DNA of 64,000 bases from the NCBI RefSeq assembly GCF_003024525.3, contig NZ_CP035934.2, positions 868,001 through 932,000 on the forward strand. The letters are read 5' to 3'. The position numbers and the translations under genes were made by a program. Of the stretch, positions 36,223 to 44,528 are shown one piece after another. Positions within the stretch are counted from its first letter, which is position 1. Every line of letters begins with the position of its first letter. A model generated the notes under the pieces. The model saw only the letters and a list, made by a program, of their open reading frames with translations. It made no database searches and was not told the origin of the DNA. The stretch is from Acinetobacter cumulans. GTDB taxonomy: Bacteria > Pseudomonadota > Gammaproteobacteria > Pseudomonadales > Moraxellaceae.

Positions 36223-37485
36223 ATGAAAACATTCGTACTATCTACTTTATGTATAGCAACAACATTACCAAGCTTGTGTTTTGCGGACTTTGTAAAAGAC
36301 CGGTCTGTCACGTTGACGGCACGTAATTTTTATTTGGATCGTAATTTTACTGAGCCTAATGCAGCCGCACCTGCAGCCAAACAATGGGTACAAGGTTTTA
36401 TTTTAAATGCCAAATCAGGTTTTACCGAAGGCACGGTGGGTTTTGGTGTTGATCTCTATGCAGGGGTGGGCATTAACTTGTGGGGCGATAAAGACTATGC
36501 ACCAGGTGTAGTGGGGCTTTCACCGCTCAAAGACAATGGCGATCCTGTAGATACATGGGCAGAAGCGAGCTTAACAGCCAAGGCAAAAATTTCTGAAACT
36601 GAAGTAAAAGTGGGCACATTACAGCCACTGAATCCAGTCATTGTTGGTTCGCCAGCCCGCTTATTACCTCAGCAGTACCGAGGTGTCGCGGTTGAATCAA
36701 AAGATGTAGACAACATTAAAGTGGAAGCGGGTTATGTGAACCGCGTGAATCATCGAAACTCGACTGATTGGGAAAAGATTCGCTTATCAGGCGCTAATAT
36801 GAAATACAAATCCGTCGAAACAGATGGCTTATATTATGTGGGTGGTTATTATTATTTAAGACCTGAAACAACCTTTGCTTTATACACTGCAAATTTAGTG
36901 GATGTGTATGATCAATATACATTTTGGGTACGCAATACACATCATTTTAATGAACGGGTAAATCTGTTTACCGACTTCCGTTATTTCCGTACGGTGGAAT
37001 CAGGTGCGGAGCTGGCAGGCGAGGTCGATAGTCATCATGGCAATATCGTATTGGCACTCGGCGTGGATAACCATAAATTTACCACGGGCTATATTCATAA
37101 CTCGGGCGATACAGGTTTTCCATATTTAAGTGGTGGTGAGGCCAATACCTATATTGATGCGTGGGCAACGGACTTTTTAAACCCGAATGAAAAAGCATGG
37201 TCTGTGCGTTATGACTATGATTTTAAAAATCAGGTTCCTGGTTTAAAACTTATGACGCGCTATACCAAAGGCACAGACATTAAGCTTGAAAACCTAAAAC
37301 CGGGCGAAACATTGGAAGAGCGAAAGTTTGGTATCGAGTTGAGCTATCAATTGCAAAGTACCAAATTAAAAGGCTTATTTATTCGTTTACGTCATGAAGA
37401 TTATAAAAATGACTTTGGCCCTAAAGCGACATTCCAGCCAGCGAAAGAGCAACGTGTAAATATTGATTATACGTGGAAGTTTTAA
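36223..37485 (+). CDS. OprD-family outer-membrane porin
   Basis: This encodes 420 residues. ATG 36223 is preferred over 36217 because AGGG lies 8 bases before it. The signal peptide is MKTFVLSTLCIATTLPSLCFA; the barrel begins FVKDRSVTLTARNFYLDRNF, the typical OprD N-terminus, and ends IDYTWKF. OprD-type porins pass small carboxylates and aromatic acids, and catabolic clusters of Acinetobacter often carry one (BenP, DcaP-like), so it probably admits the pathway substrate. It lies 215 bases after the thioesterase and may have its own promoter. Confidence 0.9.
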   Translation: MKTFVLSTLCIATTLPSLCFADFVKDRSVTLTARNFYLDRNFTEPNAAAPAAKQWVQGFILNAKSGFTEGTVGFGVDLYAGVGINLWGDKDYAPGVVGLSPLKDNGDPVDTWAEASLTAKAKISETEVKVGTLQPLNPVIVGSPARLLPQQYRGVAVESKDVDNIKVEAGYVNRVNHRNSTDWEKIRLSGANMKYKSVETDGLYYVGGYYYLRPETTFALYTANLVDVYDQYTFWVRNTHHFNERVNLFTDFRYFRTVESGAELAGEVDSHHGNIVLALGVDNHKFTTGYIHNSGDTGFPYLSGGEANTYIDAWATDFLNPNEKAWSVRYDYDFKNQVPGLKLMTRYTKGTDIKLENLKPGETLEERKFGIELSYQLQSTKLKGLFIRLRHEDYKNDFGPKATFQPAKEQRVNIDYTWKF

Positions 37486-37500
37486 TTAATTTGAATTATC

Positions 37501-37548
37501 GAGAAGAATTGACGGGTACTTTAGAGTCTCCTCAATTCTTCGCTTTTG
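37501..37548 (+). terminator. Putative terminator after the porin gene
   Basis: GAAGAATTGA (37503-37512) pairs with TCAATTCTTC (37532-37541) over a 19-base loop, followed by GCTTTT. The T run is short, so termination may be partial. Confidence 0.55.
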
Positions 37549-37782
37549 ATCGAGCGATTATAATTAGTAATAATTTTTCTGCTGTTATAACTCCTTATGT
37601 TTTTTATTTAATTAAGTTTAAATAAATTAAATACTTATTATATTTTCTTAGCATATTAAGTAGCACTTAAGCACTGATTAAGTCGCGTTAAAACCTTAAA
37701 AATAAATTGATGTTGTTGCTTCAAACTCGCTTGCCATAAAGCTATATAAATAAAACTAAAATAAAATATTAAATAATAATGT

Positions 37783-37802
37783 AAATGAGAATTGTTATTA
37801 TT
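37783..37802 (+). promoter_or_regulatory. Fur-box-like site upstream of the TonB receptor
   Basis: AAATGAGAATTGTTATTA closely fits the Fur consensus of alternating GATAAT units and overlaps a possible -10 TATGAT (37802-37807). The 376-base gap it sits in is AT-rich and otherwise holds only the porin terminator. Confidence 0.7.
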
Positions 37803-37861
37803 ATGATATAGTCACCTCTTGCAATTATTAAAATTTAAATTGTTGAATGAGGGGTTTGACT

Positions 37862-39979
37862 GTGGAACGTAAGATATTAATTTTAGCTTTGCTTGCTTGT
37901 CCGTGTTTTGTTGTGGCTGCAGAAGCTGAAAGCTTCTCCATGCCAACTATTGTGGTGAAAGCAGATTCACAAGAAACAGATGTCACGGGCAAATTAAAAA
38001 GAAAAGCGACACTTAATATTTTGGGTGAAAAAGATATTTTAGATACGCCCTTTACGATTCGTAACTACAGCCAACAAGCCATAGAAGACGCACATGCACA
38101 TACCATTATGGATGTGCTGAAAATTGATCCAAGTATTCGTACCACAACCAACAGTGGACATTTAAACGAAAACTTTAATATTCGAGGTTTTAATGTCAAT
38201 TGGGATGACCTGAATTTAAACGGCGCTTATGGTATGGCACCATCTGGTCGAGTATCTACCGATATTTTAGGTTCAGTCACTGTTTTAAAAGGCCCTAATG
38301 CCTTAGTCGCTGGTATGGCGCCGGGTGGTAGTGTGGGCGGTGTCGTTATTGCCAATACCAAGCGTGCAGATAAAGAATTGACTCGTGTTACAGCAAATTT
38401 TGAAGAAGAAGGATTTTATAAATCAGGCTTTGATGTTGCACGCCGATTTGGACAAGATCAAGAATTTGGTGCACGTTTAAGTGCGAACTATGGTCAAGGT
38501 GAACATATTGTTAATGGCCTTGAAGATGAAACTATTTCAGCTGTTATGGGCCTAGATTGGACTACAGATCGAGCAAAAATCAATTTAGATGCATATACCA
38601 CGAATGATGATCGAAAGGGTGGTTCACCAGCAATGGTGCAATTTACAACGACTTCAACAGTACTCGATGCACCTGATGGACGTACAAATTACTTTCCAAA
38701 TATCTGGGGTAAACAATCGGCCAATTATGTCGGCTTATCTGGGGAATATAAGTTACTGGATAATCTAAAAGTGATTGCAGGTGTGGGTACGGCAGAACAA
38801 AAATACCAAGGGCATTTATTTGGCACACGTCTACAAAAACTCAATAATAAGGGTGATGCTGAAGCCTATTATTTCCATGTGAAAATGAACCAACGTAATA
38901 CTGCAGCCAACTTAGGCTTGGAAGGTGCATTTAACACAGGGTCTGTGAAACATGTTGTGGGTTTAAGAGCAGATTATTTGCATAGAGATACCAATATGCA
39001 TAGTACAGCAGGTCAAAATACCTTCTTGACCAATTTATATAACCCTAGCAAAGACGGTGTAATGCCAGCTGAGCCAGCAATTTCTCAAACAGCCGATAAT
39101 GATTACATTAGCTATTCATTGACCGATCAAATTTCGATGTTGGATGACAAACTACAATTTATTTTGGGCGCACGTTATCAAGACATCGATATTAAAAATC
39201 CAACAAAACCAGCAAATAATTATAGTTCAGACAAAGTTTCTCCAAGCTTAGGGGTTGTGGTTAAACCTTGGGGTGAAGATATATCGGTATATGCGAGTTA
39301 TGTTGAGGGTCTATCACAAGGTAGCATGGTCACTAGTACTGTAGATGCCAATTTTGGTAAGACCTTTGCGCCGTTTGAAACGAAACAATATGAAATTGGT
39401 GCCAAATATCAGCACGGTTCTTGGTTACACACGCTATCGGCTTATAAAATTGAAAAGCCAAGCACCATCACTTCTGAATATTCCGATTCTAATAATCCTA
39501 GCATCACCCAAATTACCACAGACGGTGGCGAAACAACCTCAAAAGGCATGGAATATGGCTTCTCGGGTAATGTCACAGATGACGTGATTATTTGGGGTAA
39601 TCTTGCATATATAGATGTGAAATATACCAAAAACACCACGGCAAATATTGTAGGCAAAACAGTTGAAGGTCAGCCTGAGTTTACAGCAGGTCTGGGTGTG
39701 GAATACAAACTCCCTGTGGATGGTTTAAGTATCAATGCACGTGGCAACTATGTAGATAATCAATATCTAAATAATACCAATACCCTAGAGTTACCAGACT
39801 ATGCCTTGCTTGATGTAGGTGCAAAATATAAAACCAATATTGGTGGTGTAGACACGACTTTCCGTGCCAATGTCGATAATGTGACGAATGAAAAATATTG
39901 GGCAGGTGTATTTAACAGCGGATACACAACTATTGGTTCAGGCCGTACCTATAAGCTTGGCGTAAGTTTCGACTTCTAA
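37862..39979 (+). CDS. TonB-dependent siderophore receptor
   Basis: This encodes 705 residues from GTG 37862, chosen because GAGGGG lies 7 bases upstream and MERKILILALLACPCFVVAA is a clean signal peptide. The plug domain runs about 45-175 (TPFTIRNYSQQAIEDAHAHT, IRGFNVNWDDLNLNGAYGM, VTVLKGPNALVAGMAPGG) and the 22-strand barrel ends YKLGVSFDF. It imports a ferric siderophore with energy from TonB. The ligand is unknown. IS copy 2 begins 4 bases after its stop and separates it from the PepSY and DUF3325 genes that usually follow such receptors. Confidence 0.93.
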   Translation: MERKILILALLACPCFVVAAEAESFSMPTIVVKADSQETDVTGKLKRKATLNILGEKDILDTPFTIRNYSQQAIEDAHAHTIMDVLKIDPSIRTTTNSGHLNENFNIRGFNVNWDDLNLNGAYGMAPSGRVSTDILGSVTVLKGPNALVAGMAPGGSVGGVVIANTKRADKELTRVTANFEEEGFYKSGFDVARRFGQDQEFGARLSANYGQGEHIVNGLEDETISAVMGLDWTTDRAKINLDAYTTNDDRKGGSPAMVQFTTTSTVLDAPDGRTNYFPNIWGKQSANYVGLSGEYKLLDNLKVIAGVGTAEQKYQGHLFGTRLQKLNNKGDAEAYYFHVKMNQRNTAANLGLEGAFNTGSVKHVVGLRADYLHRDTNMHSTAGQNTFLTNLYNPSKDGVMPAEPAISQTADNDYISYSLTDQISMLDDKLQFILGARYQDIDIKNPTKPANNYSSDKVSPSLGVVVKPWGEDISVYASYVEGLSQGSMVTSTVDANFGKTFAPFETKQYEIGAKYQHGSWLHTLSAYKIEKPSTITSEYSDSNNPSITQITTDGGETTSKGMEYGFSGNVTDDVIIWGNLAYIDVKYTKNTTANIVGKTVEGQPEFTAGLGVEYKLPVDGLSINARGNYVDNQYLNNTNTLELPDYALLDVGAKYKTNIGGVDTTFRANVDNVTNEKYWAGVFNSGYTTIGSGRTYKLGVSFDF

Positions 39980-40044
39980 TTTAAGAGGTGGTCCCACTTG
40001 TTTGAACAACTAAAAGCGTATTTATAAGTGATATTCCGCTCTAG

Positions 40045-40923
40045 TTAAGCCACCTTGTTTTGTTGGGGTAGCTGATCATAGTAAAACTCATTTGGTGTCA
40101 TTTTGTCTAGACTCGAATGAGGTCGTTTCAAATTATAAAACTCAAAATATGCACTTAATTGCTTTTTCGCATCTGTGACACTGCTATAAGCTTTGAGATA
40201 CACCTCTTCATATTTAACGCTCCGCCATAATCGTTCAACCATCACATTATCTACCCATCGACCTTTACCATCCATACTGATTTGAATGCCATTTGATTTC
40301 AATACATCAATAAATGCATCACTGGTAAACTGGCTGCCTTGGTCTGTATTAAATATTTCAGGTCGACCATATTTTTCAATCGCTTCATTTAAAGCCGAAA
40401 TACAAAAATCCACCTCCATACTAATCGATACTCTATGCGCAAGTACCTTGCGGCTATGCCAATCAATCACAGCACATAAATAAACAAAGCCTTTTGCCAT
40501 AGGGATATACGTTATATCCGTAGACCACACTTGATTACTGCGCTGAATAGCCAATCCTTTGAGCAGATATGGATATTTACGGTGAGCTTGATTAGCCTGG
40601 CTTAAATTTGGTTTGCAATATAACGCCTGAATACCCATTTTCTTCATTAAAGTACGTGTATGACGTCGTCCTATATGATGTCCTTGACGATTCAACAAAT
40701 CACGCATCATACGACTGCCTGCAAAAGGATATTGCATATGTAATTCATCAATACATCGCATCAGCTTCAGATCTGATGCACTCACAGGTTTTGGGCGATA
40801 GTAATAACAACCACGGGAGACTTTCAGCAGCTTAGCTTGCTTAGATACTGAAATCTGAAGTGAGTCGTCGATTAACTTTTGTGGTTGAAGCGGCCCAGTT
40901 TCTTCAACACACCTTCTAAAAAA
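40045..40923 (-). CDS. IS3-family transposase OrfB, copy 2
   Basis: Identical in protein sequence to copy 1, with an intact DDE triad. The frame is open from the slippery heptamer at 40917-40923 and ends at 40045. Confidence 0.92.
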   Translation of the reverse strand, partial: FFRRCVEETGPLQPQKLIDDSLQISVSKQAKLLKVSRGCYYYRPKPVSASDLKLMRCIDELHMQYPFAGSRMMRDLLNRQGHHIGRRHTRTLMKKMGIQALYCKPNLSQANQAHRKYPYLLKGLAIQRSNQVWSTDITYIPMAKGFVYLCAVIDWHSRKVLAHRVSISMEVDFCISALNEAIEKYGRPEIFNTDQGSQFTSDAFIDVLKSNGIQISMDGKGRWVDNVMVERLWRSVKYEEVYLKAYSSVTDAKKQLSAYFEFYNLKRPHSSLDKMTPNEFYYDQLPQQNKVA

Positions 40924-41177
40924 TCAATTTCTAATGCCTGCTCACCGATTTTTGCATGTAGTTTTTTTAGATCGATGGGTGGTTCTGTTGGAGCTTTTGA
41001 TTGATCGAAAGCTTGCGAGGAAGCTGAGATCAATTGATTTTTCCAGTCAATAATTTGGTTTTGATGAACATCAAACTCAGCACTCAATTCAGCAAGTGTT
41101 TTTTCTGCTTTAATCGCAGCAAGTGCTACCTTAGCTTTAAAATCATTTGAATGATTTCTTCTTGGTCTACGTGCCAT
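40872..41177 (-). CDS. IS3-family transposase OrfA, copy 2
   Basis: Identical to OrfA of copy 1 (start 41189 also possible). It carries the helix-turn-helix and zipper and overlaps OrfB at the -1 frameshift site. Confidence 0.9.
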   Translation of the reverse strand: MARRPRRNHSNDFKAKVALAAIKAEKTLAELSAEFDVHQNQIIDWKNQLISASSQAFDQSKAPTEPPIDLKKLHAKIGEQALEIDFLEGVLKKLGRFNHKS

Positions 41178-41294
41178 AAAATACTCCATATATTGATGTT
41201 TATAACATCATTTGAGGAGCAGAATATCACTTATAGGAGTTGTTCAAATTTACGGATCCATCTCTTTTAAGCCTTTAGGGTTTATTAAAATTGG

Positions 41295-41327
41295 CATGAG
41301 ACAGTCACCCCAAGTGGCTGTCTCATG
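41295..41327. repeat. Strong 14-bp hairpin right of IS copy 2
   Basis: CATGAGACAGTCAC (41295-41308) pairs with GTGGCTGTCTCATG (41314-41327) with one G-U pair and loop CCCAA. No T run follows. It probably lay between receptor and DUF3325 gene before the IS came in, where it could attenuate or protect the transcript. Confidence 0.65.
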
Positions 41328-41384
41328 TCTATATCAACCCTTACTGTTTTGACATCACTCGTTCTCTCCATAGGGTTTAGATCC

Positions 41385-41672
41385 ATGAAAATCCTTGCTG
41401 TCATTCTCTGTATGATGGGGTGCTTGTTATTGTATTTCAGCCATCGCCATCAAAATCTACTCCAGCAGTCACTTCGCAAACACCATTTATATATTGGGCT
41501 TAGCTTAATTTTAGTGTCGCTCATCTTTCTGTTGATGTCTGTGCTTAAGCTGGTTGCCGTGTATATGTGGCTCATGACGCTACTGGTGGTCTGGTCATTA
41601 ATTCCTTTTGTTGCTTTATTTAAGAAAAATATCCCGCATGAAATTTCTCGTTCAACAAAAAATCCAAGCTGA
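41385..41672 (+). CDS. DUF3325 family small membrane protein
   Basis: This encodes 95 residues from ATG 41385 (AGGG 9 bases upstream), with three hydrophobic segments. The start MKILAVILCMMGCLLLYFSH followed by RHQNLL is the DUF3325 pattern: a first helix ending in (S/M)xRHx. Such proteins occur with PepSY membrane proteins behind siderophore receptors and may help reduce or pass on iron at the inner membrane. It overlaps the next gene by 35 bases. Confidence 0.75.
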   Translation: MKILAVILCMMGCLLLYFSHRHQNLLQQSLRKHHLYIGLSLILVSLIFLLMSVLKLVAVYMWLMTLLVVWSLIPFVALFKKNIPHEISRSTKNPS

Positions 41673-41928
41673 TTGGTGGTCGAAAAGCTTTGCAGGCTGG
41701 ATTTTAGGTTTAAGCCTATCGATTGCAGGTGCATCTTTTATTACGATTTGGGGACTTCAGCATTTAGACAAAGCCTTAGCGCCACAACTGGGCATGTGGT
41801 CTGTACCTTGGCTGTATTTGCCTTTGGTATTTATTGCTTATTTTATTCCCAAAGGTTGGCAAGCTGTTCTAATTTATAGCGTATTGAATTGTATAGCCTA
41901 TGGCATTTTATTGGCGTTTCGAGGATAA
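41638..41928 (+). CDS. Small membrane protein of the PepSY/receptor operon (possibly DUF3649-like)
   Basis: This is a 96-residue protein from ATG 41638 with three hydrophobic segments (FAGWILGLSLSIAGASFITI, WSVPWLYLPLVFIAYFI, VLIYSVLNCIAYGILLA). By size and position it corresponds to the DUF3649-type partner in this operon, but the sequence match is not clear. It ends 6 bases before the PepSY gene. Confidence 0.6.
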   Translation: MKFLVQQKIQADWWSKSFAGWILGLSLSIAGASFITIWGLQHLDKALAPQLGMWSVPWLYLPLVFIAYFIPKGWQAVLIYSVLNCIAYGILLAFRG

Positions 41929-41934
41929 ATCATT

Positions 41935-43548
41935 GTGAAAGTTCGTACCGATATTATTCGCCATGCCAAAGAATTACATACATGGGTGGGGATTACATCT
42001 GGCATTTTATTATTCATCTGCTTTTTTGCGGGTGGGCTGAGCATGTTTCAACATGAAATCAGTCGATGGGTGACACCACCAGCGCAAAGCTTAAATACTA
42101 TTGAAACGCATCAATACAATGAATTGGTTGAAAAAGTACAAGCACAGCATCCTGAAACTCTGAAAAGTTTTCAGTTGAATCTCGACTCTAAAGAGTTTCA
42201 CTATGCGCCAATGCAATGGAAAGCCACAACTGAAGTCAAAAATGATGAGCATAGTATTGATCTGCATCAAAATGCGATGTTGGCAACTTTAGAACAAGAT
42301 GGAACTTTGCATGTTGAGCAGGAAAACTTATCCAAGTTGGGTTGGCTCATTGAACAACTACATGAAACAGCAGGTATTCCAGGTACTTTGGGCGATCATA
42401 CCGTTGGTATGTATGTCATGGGCTTTGTTTCGGTTTTGTACTTTTTAGCTTTAATGACAGGTTTAATTGTACTGCTACCTACTTTGGTGAAAGATTATTT
42501 TGCCATTCGGGCAGGGAAAAATAAAAAGCGCTTTTGGCTTGATGCCCATAATGTTATTGGTATTACCAGTTTACCTTTTCATATTTTAATTTGCGCGACA
42601 GTTATTGCTTTTGCTTATCACGATGTTATTTATGGTGCGATTGGTGGCTTAGTCTCAAAAGATAAGCCTTTATCTGCACGTCCACCCGCAATGAAAGTGG
42701 TTGAACCTGTCGAGCCCTTAAATGTAGAAAAAATCTTTGCCAATATTCAGCGCCAAGCACCTGAATATCAAATTAGCTCCATCAGCTTTAATAACTTGGA
42801 TAAACCAGAGAAAGCTTCGGCACGTGTCAATTTGTACAGCTCAGAGCAAATGCTGCGTGGCGATCGCTTTGATGTAATGATGTTTAATCCTTATCAAACT
42901 CAGCCGTATAGAACCAATAATTTAAATACGCATGCCACCGCGATGGATCAAGTAATTCGCTCTATGTTTAGTTTGCACTTTGGTAATTATGGTGGCGACT
43001 TGACTCGTTGGCTGTATTTTATCTTTGGGATCGGCGGGGCATTTTTATTTTATTCAGGCAATATTTTATGGATTGAGTCGCGGATTAAACGTCAAAAAAA
43101 TCCACAACTTGCTCCAGTACAACAACGTAAAGATGTGCGCTTTATTGCAAATTTAAGCATTGGTGCATGTTTGGGCTGTGTGTTTGCGGTTGTGGTTAGT
43201 ATGGCGATTGGACGCTGGGGCAGTTTGGCGAATTTAGGCTTAGAAAGTATGAACCATCTTCTGGTCTATAGTTATTACCTGATCTTTATTTTCAGCCTGG
43301 TCTATAGTTTTATGGTGGGCGCGGCCAAAGCATTACCTGAGTTGTTATTGGCTATTGCTATAGTTTTAAGCTTAGTTGCACCTGTAAGTTTTATAATTAG
43401 TTTGATCGCTTCAACCCCTATGACTTTATGGTGGATTGATTTAATCACTATCGTGTTTGCATTGGCATTTTTACGCTTCTATCAACAAGCCAAGATACGA
43501 CAATACAACGCGGAGGCAGGTGCGATTTGGTCTAAAACGTCGCTGTAA
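41935..43548 (+). CDS. PepSY-associated transmembrane protein
   Basis: This 537-residue protein starts at GTG with GAGGA upstream. It reads RHAKELHTWVGITSGILLFI then CFFAGGLSMFQHEISRW, the PepSY_TM first helix with a conserved His, then a periplasmic domain, further helices (DAHNVIGITSLPFHILICAT) and four more helices at the C-terminus. Related proteins are suggested to be inner-membrane ferric-siderophore reductases with haem-binding histidines. It belongs functionally with the TonB receptor left of IS copy 2. Confidence 0.85.
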   Translation: MKVRTDIIRHAKELHTWVGITSGILLFICFFAGGLSMFQHEISRWVTPPAQSLNTIETHQYNELVEKVQAQHPETLKSFQLNLDSKEFHYAPMQWKATTEVKNDEHSIDLHQNAMLATLEQDGTLHVEQENLSKLGWLIEQLHETAGIPGTLGDHTVGMYVMGFVSVLYFLALMTGLIVLLPTLVKDYFAIRAGKNKKRFWLDAHNVIGITSLPFHILICATVIAFAYHDVIYGAIGGLVSKDKPLSARPPAMKVVEPVEPLNVEKIFANIQRQAPEYQISSISFNNLDKPEKASARVNLYSSEQMLRGDRFDVMMFNPYQTQPYRTNNLNTHATAMDQVIRSMFSLHFGNYGGDLTRWLYFIFGIGGAFLFYSGNILWIESRIKRQKNPQLAPVQQRKDVRFIANLSIGACLGCVFAVVVSMAIGRWGSLANLGLESMNHLLVYSYYLIFIFSLVYSFMVGAAKALPELLLAIAIVLSLVAPVSFIISLIASTPMTLWWIDLITIVFALAFLRFYQQAKIRQYNAEAGAIWSKTSL

Positions 43549-43769
43549 TTAGATCAAGCGTTTGCGGATGAGCCGTGAGCGCCCACACAATTGTGAGCAT
43601 TAAAGAATCGTTACACACCTGTATTTTTATCATCATCCCTTTCTAAATTGTTTGAATGTATATGCTCATACATGCAGTTGAATCAAACCGATTTGAAAGG
43701 GAGGGCGGGGTATTTGGCAGTTGATTTTAAGCGCCTGATTTAAACTTTTTTATGCTTTGGCACTAAGGC

Positions 43770-44528
43770 TTATGGCTCAAGTATAGCCACCTGAAATTGC
43801 TCAAATATCCGTTTAAATACAGCATGGTAATGTGCATCCACAAATTGACCATCGAAAAATACGCGATCCGTACAATGAATTAATGCTAAAAAATAAGACA
43901 GTTCAGCAGGTTGCTGATGACGCTTACACCAGCTTAAATACTGTGAGGCATCTTCAAATAAAATCCACCATTCTTGAGCTAAGTAGGGAACAGTCTGATC
44001 AAACATCAAATTTAACAAATATTGATAGTTTTGTGCTCGTGTTGAATAGTGAAAAGCAGGGTAGTCCGTGCTTGGCTTCAAAGCTTGAATACAACCATAA
44101 ATTTGATCTGCTTCGAGTAATTGAGCTTTCACAATATTGTATTGTGCGAGTCGGGCAAGGTCTTTGGCTTGAATCGTGCCTAAGCGCGATAAGTTCATAT
44201 TATCTGCCAGATCGGCTAGTTTCACTTTACATGCCAAAGCATTTTGCTTGGTTCTTTGTGCTGCTATAAAACGGTTCTCATGTGGCTGTTTGGTAAGCGC
44301 AAGTAGTGCCTGCAAAATTTCTGGTTCAAAGCCCAATTCAATCAGGTCATTGGTACGGACTGAAGTATCTTCTAATAAGTCATGCATGATGGCGACGGTT
44401 TTAGCCTCAGTGCCTTCAACTTGATGCATCACTCGCATTGGATGCTCAATATAAGGTTGGCCCGCTTTATCTACTTGAGTCGCATGGTGTTGTTTTGCCA
44501 GTGTAATGGCCAGTTCTAAACTAGAAAT
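43770..44528 (-). CDS. HD-domain phosphohydrolase (SpoT/MESH1-like), apparent ATT start
   Basis: The family N-terminus is visible only if translation starts upstream of ATG 44438: LELAITLAKQHHATQVDKAG then QPYIEHPMRVMHQVEG and IMHDLLEDT, which supply the first His, HP-RVM and HD ligands of small SpoT-like hydrolases. In this frame the only start-like codon at proper distance is ATT 44528, 7 bases after AGGAG. ATG 44533 is out of frame and only 2 bases from AGGAG, encoding five codons. Either the gene uses ATT or one base was lost from a T run. The C-terminal 120 residues are not of a family I know. Confidence 0.6.
   Translation of the reverse strand: MSSLELAITLAKQHHATQVDKAGQPYIEHPMRVMHQVEGTEAKTVAIMHDLLEDTSVRTNDLIELGFEPEILQALLALTKQPHENRFIAAQRTKQNALACKVKLADLADNMNLSRLGTIQAKDLARLAQYNIVKAQLLEADQIYGCIQALKPSTDYPAFHYSTRAQNYQYLLNLMFDQTVPYLAQEWWILFEDASQYLSWCKRHQQPAELSYFLALIHCTDRVFFDGQFVDAHYHAVFKRIFEQFQVAILEP

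Larger units (their letters stand above)
39984..41265 (-). mobile_element. IS3-family insertion sequence, copy 2 (1282 bp, inverted)
   Basis: This is the same element as at 26004-27285, in the opposite orientation and of identical length, with identical OrfA and OrfB proteins. It is flanked by its own 4-bp target duplication TTTA (39980-39983 and 41266-41269). It lies just behind the TonB receptor and before the DUF3325/PepSY genes, so it likely uncouples them. Confidence 0.93.

Noticed and set aside
26004..41265. A composite transposon formed by the two inverted IS copies
   Set aside because: Each copy has its own target duplication and the outer flanks (ATA on the left, TTTA on the right) do not match each other.
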